This document shows, piece by piece, positions 32,474 to 37,931 of a DNA stretch of 37,931 bases (positions are counted from its first letter, which is position 1; each line of letters opens with the position of its first letter). Position numbers and translations under genes: made by a program. The notes under the pieces were generated by a model. The model had not been told where the DNA came from and made no database searches. It saw nothing but the letters and a program-made list of their open reading frames with translations. The DNA is taken from the NCBI GenBank assembly GCA_934754515.1, contig CAKVIG010000014.1, positions 1-37,931 on the forward strand, given 5' to 3'. Source of the stretch: an uncultured Candidatus Melainabacteria bacterium (GTDB lineage Bacteria > Cyanobacteriota > Vampirovibrionia > Gastranaerophilales > Gastranaerophilaceae).

Positions 32474-32869
32474 ATGCAAAATCCAATTAAAACAATATAC
32501 AATTTCATAAAAAATCTCAAACAATACCACGCAATACATGTCTGCATTTGGCCAACATTAGTATGTTTTTTATTTATATGTTCAATTAGTTTTAGTACTC
32601 CATCCTTAACTAATAATGATGAAATACATGCCTATTGCTTTGGCGTAGGTTTGCTTATTTATTTTATATTTGCAGTTGTGTTCTTTTTTACTGTTTGCGC
32701 ACTAATAGTAGAAACCCTAATTTTTACAATCCAAACTGTTATTCAAAAAAGAATTGTAATCAAATGGAATTTTATTATTAATAATCCTTTTTTTAATTTT
32801 GTATTTTTTATTGCATTGTTCGCATATATAGTTACATTAGTTTTTTATATTGATGTATTATTGCATTAA
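32474..32869 (+). CDS. Small membrane protein, paralogue 1 of the creD cassette
   Basis: I do not recognise the family. 131 aa: an amphipathic start MQNPIKTIYNFIKNLKQYHA, then three or so membrane segments (PTLVCFLFICSISF; LLIYFIFAVVFFFTVCALIV; FFNFVFFIALFAYIVTLVFYI), with NNDEIHAYCFG between the first two. It is clearly paralogous to 34234-34638: the first 75 bases are nearly identical and NNDEIHAYCFG is shared. It appears to be transcribed from its own promoter as a leaderless mRNA. Very AT-rich. Function unknown; position next to creD suggests a role in the envelope. Confidence 0.75.
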   Translation: MQNPIKTIYNFIKNLKQYHAIHVCIWPTLVCFLFICSISFSTPSLTNNDEIHAYCFGVGLLIYFIFAVVFFFTVCALIVETLIFTIQTVIQKRIVIKWNFIINNPFFNFVFFIALFAYIVTLVFYIDVLLH

Positions 32870-32917
32870 CTTTTTCAACTCTTTTTGTGTAAATTCCCTA
32901 CCTAGCTAATTGCCCTA

Positions 32918-32947
32918 TTTACAAATCAGTAATGAAAGTTTTATAAT
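32918..32947 (+). promoter_or_regulatory. Promoter of creD
   Basis: TTTACA (32918-32923), an 18-nt spacer and TATAAT (32942-32947), 46 nt before creD, which has AAAGGAAA as ribosome site. Confidence 0.55.
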
Positions 32948-32993
32948 AGGATATTATATTAAATTTATTATTAACATTTAGAAAGGAAATATT

Positions 32994-34229
32994 ATGCCAC
33001 TTAATAGTTCGGAAGGAATTTATACTTGCAAAAACACTAACAGCACTTCAAAAACAAAAAAGTTTTTAACAATTATTATTACCGTGCTTTTACTTATGAT
33101 ACCTATAGCTTTTATTTCTGGAATCATTTCTGATAGAGAAGATTATAGAACAAAAGCTATAGAACAAATCTCTACATCTTGGGCTGATGAACAAAAAATC
33201 GACCCTCCAACAATGTATTATACTGACTACACTAAGAATAACGAAAAAGAAAATATTTATTTTTGTAGAACAGATTATAATGTTACAGCAAATGTAAATA
33301 CCGAAATTAGAAAAAAGGGCATTTTTAAGATTCCTGTGTATATTGCAGATATAACAATTACAGGTAATTTTACAAACAAAATAGGGGATATTTCTAAAAA
33401 AAATACAATTATTGAATTTGGAATATCTGATACAAGAGGCTTTGTTGATGAACCTGTTTTAAAAATTGCGAACCAAAAACCTCTAAAATTAAACAGCACA
33501 AAAGTTAATATAAAAATTGATTCTACTGAAAAACAAATTCCATTCGAAATTTCATACAAGGTAAAAGGATTAAATAAATTAGAAATCTTTTTAGGTGGTA
33601 CAAACAACACTGTTTCAATGCAGTCAAATTGGAAAACTCCAAGCTTTGAGGGAAGTTATTTGCCGACATATAGAGAGTTGACAAACAATGGATTTAACGC
33701 AAAATGGTCTGTTCCTAATATCGCATTAGAAAACAGTGATGATATTCCTGCATATATTACTGTGTCATATTTAGTACCAGTCGACAGCTACAAAATGACC
33801 GAAAGAGTTTTAAAATATAGCTTTTTGTTGCTTACTTTAACATTTCTTTGTTATTTTATATTTGAAATTACATCTAAACAAGAAAAAAGAATTCATCCTA
33901 TACAGTATTGTTTATTAGGTGGAGCTATCTTAATTTTCTACTTGTTACTTGTATCAATATCAGAATTTTTACCATTTTGCTCATCATATTTAATTGCAAC
34001 TTTGATGATATTATCAATGGTATTTTTGTATACTAATTATGTAATTACTAAAAAGCAAAATACAAAGTTTTCATTTTTTGTAACTTTTCTAATGGGCATA
34101 TTATATTTATTCTTTTATTTACTACTGCAACTTCAAGATATTGCACTCCTTGTTGGAAGCTTTGCACTATTTGGTATTATAGGTGCTATTATGTACGCAA
34201 CAAGAAATGTTGATTGGTATAAGGAGTAA
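32994..34229 (+). CDS. creD: CreD-family inner membrane protein
   Basis: 411 aa. The N-terminal helix ends in the family pattern LMIPIAFISGIISDREDYRTKAIEQISTSW, of which ISDREDYR and SW are typical. A periplasmic domain contains KKGIFKIPVYIADITITGNF (YRGI-EVPVY in CreD), SNWKTPSFEGSYLPTYRE and GFNAKWSV. The C-terminal part has about five membrane segments with RIHPIQYCLLGGAILIFYLLLVSISEFLPF, read here as HPIQYCLLG and FYLLLVSISE, the strongest CreD signature. In E. coli creD belongs to the CreBC regulon and affects envelope traits such as colicin E2 tolerance; in Aeromonas it is linked to the beta-lactam response. No creBC is adjacent. The protein is shorter than E. coli CreD (about 450). It lies between two paralogous small membrane genes. 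Confidence 0.85.
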   Translation: MPLNSSEGIYTCKNTNSTSKTKKFLTIIITVLLLMIPIAFISGIISDREDYRTKAIEQISTSWADEQKIDPPTMYYTDYTKNNEKENIYFCRTDYNVTANVNTEIRKKGIFKIPVYIADITITGNFTNKIGDISKKNTIIEFGISDTRGFVDEPVLKIANQKPLKLNSTKVNIKIDSTEKQIPFEISYKVKGLNKLEIFLGGTNNTVSMQSNWKTPSFEGSYLPTYRELTNNGFNAKWSVPNIALENSDDIPAYITVSYLVPVDSYKMTERVLKYSFLLLTLTFLCYFIFEITSKQEKRIHPIQYCLLGGAILIFYLLLVSISEFLPFCSSYLIATLMILSMVFLYTNYVITKKQNTKFSFFVTFLMGILYLFFYLLLQLQDIALLVGSFALFGIIGAIMYATRNVDWYKE

Positions 34230-34233
34230 ATAT

Positions 34234-34638
34234 ATGCAAAATCCAATTAAAACAACATACAACTTCATAAAAAATCTCAAACAATACCACGCAGTGCATG
34301 TTTGCATTTGGCCAACGTTTTCATTTTTCATATTTCTATGTTGTTTATTTATTGGAGATTTAATTCATCCTATACAACCTCTTGTCAATAATGATGAAAT
34401 TCATGCTTATTGCTTTGGTACAGATTTGCTTATTGTATTTCATTTTTTAATTTTCTATTTTTTTTCCGTATGTGCAATTCTTACAGAAGTTACTATTTTA
34501 ATAGTACAATTCTTTACTCATCAAAAAATTAGCATTAAAGATGAAGATATTCTTAATGACGGTATTTTTAATATTATTTTTATAATAGCTTTCTTTGTTT
34601 ATATAGCAACACTTGTTTTACTAATTAAAAATTTTTAG
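34234..34638 (+). CDS. Small membrane protein, paralogue 2 of the creD cassette
   Basis: 134 aa from ATG 34234 (AAGGAG at 34221-34226, 4 nt after the creD stop), so it is cotranscribed with creD. It begins MQNPIKTTYNFIKNLKQYHA, shares NNDEIHAYCFG with 32474-32869 and has the same membrane layout. The 5' DNA is far more alike than the 3' half, so either selection or gene conversion has kept the start alike. It ends by overlapping the convergent 405-aa gene by 14 bp. Confidence 0.78.
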   Translation: MQNPIKTTYNFIKNLKQYHAVHVCIWPTFSFFIFLCCLFIGDLIHPIQPLVNNDEIHAYCFGTDLLIVFHFLIFYFFSVCAILTEVTILIVQFFTHQKISIKDEDILNDGIFNIIFIIAFFVYIATLVLLIKNF

Positions 34639-35842
34639 CACCATTTTTAATGATATCTTCAAATTCGTTTTGCATTATTGTTATTGGTATATATAGCACA
34701 TAAGGTATTAATTCACCCTTTTTTTGTTGTATATATGCACTATTATTTAATATTTTTATGTATCTACTTTTTATTGAATCTTTTTCACTAAACTTCCAAT
34801 TGTCATAATCATAAAAATCTGTTATTACAAATTGAATATTTCCATCTTTTGAACTTGAAATATCATAAATATCAGCATAATGAATAACTCCAAATAATGT
34901 TGATTTGTCATTAAATTGACCTTCTAAAAAATCTTTACCATTAGGCATTGCAAATTCTACACCGTTTGGCAAATATTTATTTTTGTATTTTCCTTCTAAA
35001 ATATCGTCTTTTTCTCTTTTTAAAATTTCTTGTATTTCATCCGATTTTTTAATTAATTCTACCAATTTAGAATCTTTAGTAGGTACAACCACTCTAACAT
35101 CTTTAAAAAGATTTTTTCTTCCTTTAGTACTTAAATCAACATTCATACCTCTTGCAATTTTTTGATAAACAATTTCCTTGTTAAAATTTGATGGTAAATC
35201 ATTAACTTTATAAATTTGATAACGGTCATTAGAAATAACTTTATCCGGATTATTTGCTAAATCTAAAGATATTTTATAATAATCTTTAAATGGCAAAATC
35301 TCATTACCTAATTCTACTTGAGTAGCTTTTTTCTGCAATTTTGCAAATTCATCAAAATGTGAATAATAACTTTGACTTTCAGTATTATTTTCTTTTTGAG
35401 GCTCATTTTCAACATCTTCATTTTTCTCTACACGTCCTTCTAAAACATCATAACCTTCATTTTCTGCAAAATAATCAGGTTCTTCTATTGGTTCTGCTTT
35501 TTCAGATTTACTTTTTCCGTTGTGCGCAGCCCCGCAAGAGCGCGTATAACCGCTTACTTCTGTTCCGTCTGCTCTTGTATAACCGCTCACAGGATATGTT
35601 CCGACACATTCGGTCTTTGTTCCTGATGAAGTTTGTGCAGAGTTGTCTGCATTATTGTTCTTTTCATAATTTGTATGAGATTCAGCAGGCAACATTACTT
35701 CCTCTTTTTTCTGTGCTTCTAATAAAGAGCCTACAAGTATGTAGCCCAATGTGCATAACGCACCTTCTCTATAGTGTTTTTGTTTTTGGCTCTCTAAATA
35801 ATACTCAAGCGCATCTTCAAAGTCTTTAGAATTTCTAATCAT
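34625..35842 (-). CDS. Unknown 405-aa protein of the phage-like block
   Basis: I cannot assign a family. The N-terminus is helical (DFEDALEYYLESQKQ). Around residues 80-110 a tandem motif appears: VSGYTRADGTEVSGYTR followed by SCGAAHNG; GYTR-DGT-V units occur in diverse phage and mobile-element proteins. A long acidic linker (about 115-165) joins a C-terminal alpha/beta domain (about 170-405) with FGVIHYADIYDI and FVITDFYDYDNW. No membrane segment is certain; the hydrophobic GALCTLGYILVGSLL near residue 27 is a candidate. It is 14 nt downstream of the 513-aa gene and probably cotranscribed. A structural role or an accessory effector is possible. Confidence 0.65.
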   Translation of the reverse strand: MIRNSKDFEDALEYYLESQKQKHYREGALCTLGYILVGSLLEAQKKEEVMLPAESHTNYEKNNNADNSAQTSSGTKTECVGTYPVSGYTRADGTEVSGYTRSCGAAHNGKSKSEKAEPIEEPDYFAENEGYDVLEGRVEKNEDVENEPQKENNTESQSYYSHFDEFAKLQKKATQVELGNEILPFKDYYKISLDLANNPDKVISNDRYQIYKVNDLPSNFNKEIVYQKIARGMNVDLSTKGRKNLFKDVRVVVPTKDSKLVELIKKSDEIQEILKREKDDILEGKYKNKYLPNGVEFAMPNGKDFLEGQFNDKSTLFGVIHYADIYDISSSKDGNIQFVITDFYDYDNWKFSEKDSIKSRYIKILNNSAYIQQKKGELIPYVLYIPITIMQNEFEDIIKNGAKNF

Positions 35843-35856
35843 AATTACTCCTTTAA

Positions 35857-37398
35857 CTACCCCTTAACCTTAATCTTTCCAAACTCAATATTTCTGATAC
35901 AAAAATCATCGCCATGTTCTTTTGTCAAAAACGTCATTTGCAAAGTTTTGAAAAAAGATGTCGGCAATTTTTTTATCACATTAATATCTTTGATTGCAAA
36001 ATACGAACTATCCCAATGTCCGATATCAAAATAAAGTGAATTTTTAAGCGATTTTGCCTTTATATAACGAGTTTTTGCGGTCATAGAATCGTAATTTCTT
36101 GTATATTCTACATAAAAGCTGTTATTATAATACATATCCAACGAAATTTTTGGAGGGTAAGCAAGAATTTTGAACGAATTTTCATAACCCAAATTCAAAG
36201 GCGTGCATTTATAAAACGACTTAATAAACTCACCGTCAAACGTATTTGACGAATATTCTTCATAAATCTTTTTACCGCCAGAATACAAAACTCCGCCAAC
36301 TGTTGCAAAACAATTAACCTTTTGAGATTTTCTCTTAACCCAAGTTTTTCTTAAATAATCATAAATAACTATCGTTGAATAATTTTCATCTTCACTCGGA
36401 ATAAGCATCCAAACTTCGTTCCTATCAGAAGTTACAACCGACAAAGTGCGAATATTTTTAAGTTGAGATGTCGGAATATCAAACAATTCTTCTTGAATAT
36501 CAATCGCAATGTTATCGCCGAGAGTCTTATCGCCATTTATTACTTGTTTAAAGCTAAAAATCCCTTTCTTTGTATTATCGTAAAAATACAATTCCGTTCC
36601 GTGGAATACAAGCGAATTGTAAGAAGCGCACCCCCCTGGAGAGTCAAAAGTCTTGTAGAACGTGTGCTTTTCATTGTCAGTTGCAATTAATGACGAAGAA
36701 TTGTTATGAAAGACAGCTAGTGTTCCAAGGTACGGATAAATCGCAGTAATGTTTTTTACAAACTCAATATATCCTGCAGAAGTCGAAATTTCAGCATCTG
36801 AGGTTGCAAAATCATAAATATCCTCTTGAACCGAATACCACAAAACTTGTTGATTAAACACCCACAAACGCCCTGCAAACACAACAATTCCAAGTCCTTT
36901 TACTAAACGTCCGTCTGCATCCTTTGGTGTCATTTTTACAACTTCGGCTAACTCACCTGAATCGCTGTAATGACCAATTTCTATTGAAAGCATATCTTCC
37001 GAATTCGAAAATACCCATAAATCAGACCAACCTTGTGAAACATCAGTCGCTGATGAAACTCCCGTAACTTTCAAACCATTGACTTTTTCTGTTAATGTCC
37101 CAGCTAACCTTGAATATAAGTAAATTTTGCCTTCGGTTTTGTTTTCTGTGTGCACAAAGAAATAAGTTTGGCTTTTCTGTACACTTTCAAAAATATTGAT
37201 GATTTTTTCGTCTGCCGGAATTAAATCGCAAACCGCGACATTTCCTTTCGCCGTTCTTATTCCGACTCCTGAATTAATTTCAGTTGCGAATAATTCGACA
37301 TTCTGAATATCAGATGCTGTAATTACTGAAGACGAATAAACCGAAGAACTGCGATTTATTCCTGAAAAATTATTACAAATTAATGCAGTTTTCTGCAT
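35857..37398 (-). CDS. Beta-propeller-like phage neck/tail protein
   Basis: A 513-aa, beta-rich protein without catalytic motifs. Repeated blade-like segments are visible (WSDLWVFSNSEDMLSIE, GIVVFAGRLWVFNQQVLWYS, YLGTLAVFHNNSSSLIA, SLVFHGTELYFYDN, EVWMLIPSEDENYSTIVIYDY), ending in a beta domain. This pattern is seen in podovirus tail-tubular/stabilisation proteins that close the portal and hold DNA. The N-terminus CNNFSGINRSSS resembles the NFSGGLN start of such proteins. It has a strong AAAGGAG site and is the first gene of the phage block in the window. Portal and capsid genes, if present, would lie beyond 37931 or are lost. Confidence 0.65.
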   Translation of the reverse strand: MQKTALICNNFSGINRSSSVYSSSVITASDIQNVELFATEINSGVGIRTAKGNVAVCDLIPADEKIINIFESVQKSQTYFFVHTENKTEGKIYLYSRLAGTLTEKVNGLKVTGVSSATDVSQGWSDLWVFSNSEDMLSIEIGHYSDSGELAEVVKMTPKDADGRLVKGLGIVVFAGRLWVFNQQVLWYSVQEDIYDFATSDAEISTSAGYIEFVKNITAIYPYLGTLAVFHNNSSSLIATDNEKHTFYKTFDSPGGCASYNSLVFHGTELYFYDNTKKGIFSFKQVINGDKTLGDNIAIDIQEELFDIPTSQLKNIRTLSVVTSDRNEVWMLIPSEDENYSTIVIYDYLRKTWVKRKSQKVNCFATVGGVLYSGGKKIYEEYSSNTFDGEFIKSFYKCTPLNLGYENSFKILAYPPKISLDMYYNNSFYVEYTRNYDSMTAKTRYIKAKSLKNSLYFDIGHWDSSYFAIKDINVIKKLPTSFFKTLQMTFLTKEHGDDFCIRNIEFGKIKVKG

Positions 37399-37435
37399 GA
37401 TAGCTCCTTTCTTTTTTGAGGGGAATAAGGTTTAA

Positions 37436-37490
37436 TCAATGGAAAATTGAAAATGGAAAGTGGAAAATTGTTTTAAATATTTTCTAACGC
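37436..37490. repeat. Short GGAAA-rich dispersed repeat, second copy
   Basis: It matches 2781-2830 (GAAAATGGAAAGTGGAAAAT, then TTGTTTTAAATA). Confidence 0.7.
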
Positions 37491-37515
37491 AAAGTGCGAT
37501 AGCAACCGCCATAGA

Positions 37516-37574
37516 TAGGGAGGTCGCAGCCGTTGGCGAGGCTTTGCCGAGCCTTACGGATGCGGCTGGGTTTT
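37516..37574 (+). repeat. Dispersed repeat family B, third copy
   Basis: It matches 11129-11187 with few differences. Noncoding. Confidence 0.8.
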
Positions 37575-37618
37575 GTTTTTCCTCCCCCATGGAGACACTA
37601 CAGTCCAGTAAAAATTTA

Positions 37619-37772
37619 AGTTAATAAAATATATGTTAATTTGTATTTATACAATGGATTGCTTCGTCGCCAATTGTAATCGTTGCTCCTCGCAATGACT
37701 TTGCGTCAGACTTTTTAGCGTGCCGTCATTGCGAAGGCGATTAGCCTGAAGCAATCCAGCTTTTTATTAACT
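37619..37772. mobile_element. MITE-like element C with interrupted left end
   Basis: The right end (about 37744-37772) is the terminal inverted repeat in reverse. The left end is split: AGTTAATAAAA (37619-37629), about 26 nt of AT-rich insertion, then GGATTGCTTCG (37656-37666). An inner hairpin CGCAATGAC/GTCATTGCG spans 37691-37733. No ORF. Confidence 0.55.
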
Positions 37773-37931
37773 TTTTCTTTTGTCTTAACATTATAAAACC
37801 TCTTATTCCCCCATTCCCTTTAACAATTATTAAGAAATTCCCATTTTTCTAAAGTCAACTTTACAAAACTTCACAATACGCATCAAAAAAGGCAATTTTT
37901 AAAAAGTTAAATACTTTATATATACATAAGA
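37773..37931. other. Right edge of the window, noncoding
   Basis: It starts with the inverted AACCTCTTATTCCC/ATTCCCTTT repeat (37797-37824) matching 25935-25971, followed by AT-rich sequence. No gene is seen. Whatever lies next to the phage block begins beyond the window. Confidence 0.6.

Noticed and set aside
35341..35829. His/Phe-rich plus-strand frame opposite the 405-aa gene
   Set aside because: It is an antisense shadow of the acidic linker with no ribosome site; the minus-strand frame has phage context and a good start.

Overview
The window is AT-rich bacterial chromosome and most resembles a gut member of the non-photosynthetic cyanobacterial sister lineage (Melainabacteria/Vampirovibrionia, Gastranaerophilales). 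This is inferred from the pilin-like proteins with the GFTLAEVLITLG leader, the Ski2-like helicase, the GH57 branching enzyme, a ClpC-type N-domain protein and the dense intergenic repeats. It was not tested against a database.

Layout. 1-482: repeat-filled gap. 483-8958: mixed single genes, namely a Ski2-like helicase, a short dihydrolipoyl-dehydrogenase-like flavoprotein, two tandem pilin-like genes with a calcium-loop motif, an SDR reductase, a small protein behind a flagellar-type (sigma-28) promoter, a cupin and a radical SAM protein. 9324-13557: GH57 glycogen branching enzyme, a probable guanidino-modifying (agmatine-deiminase-like) enzyme and a DUF3137-like membrane protein. 13718-19240: one tight six-gene operon (unknown 529-aa protein, ruvX, DUF1292, Clp N-domain array, tilS, hpt) behind a clear sigma-70 promoter. 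19481-24697: a chimeric pilin/YadA-head/S74-chaperone protein, a sensor kinase apparently lacking its first membrane segment, and a pdc-gmk pair. 24829-25301: a tRNA-Leu(TAA) gene surrounded by partial direct and inverted copies of itself with structured inserts. 25406-25792: a second small protein with the same sigma-28 promoter and the same upstream direct-repeat box as the gene at 6926-7396.

26226-37398 is a phage-like block on the minus strand. In transcription order it holds a beta-propeller-like neck/tail protein, an unknown 405-aa protein, a virion-like Thr/Asn-rich protein, a small membrane protein, two fibre proteins, small structural proteins, DUF1353 and the large terminase last. 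Fibre genes followed by the terminase at the distal end recall T7-like podoviruses. No portal, capsid, integrase or lysis enzyme is present in the window. A plus-strand cassette (small membrane protein - creD - paralogue of the first) is lodged inside the block. MITE-like elements with matching terminal inverted repeats lie on both sides of it.

The strongest leads are the two-gene sigma-28 regulon with its conserved upstream box, the pilin-adhesin-S74 chimera, the rearranged tRNA-Leu locus, the creD cassette, and two genes whose -10 box sits 6-7 nt from the ATG (probable leaderless mRNAs).
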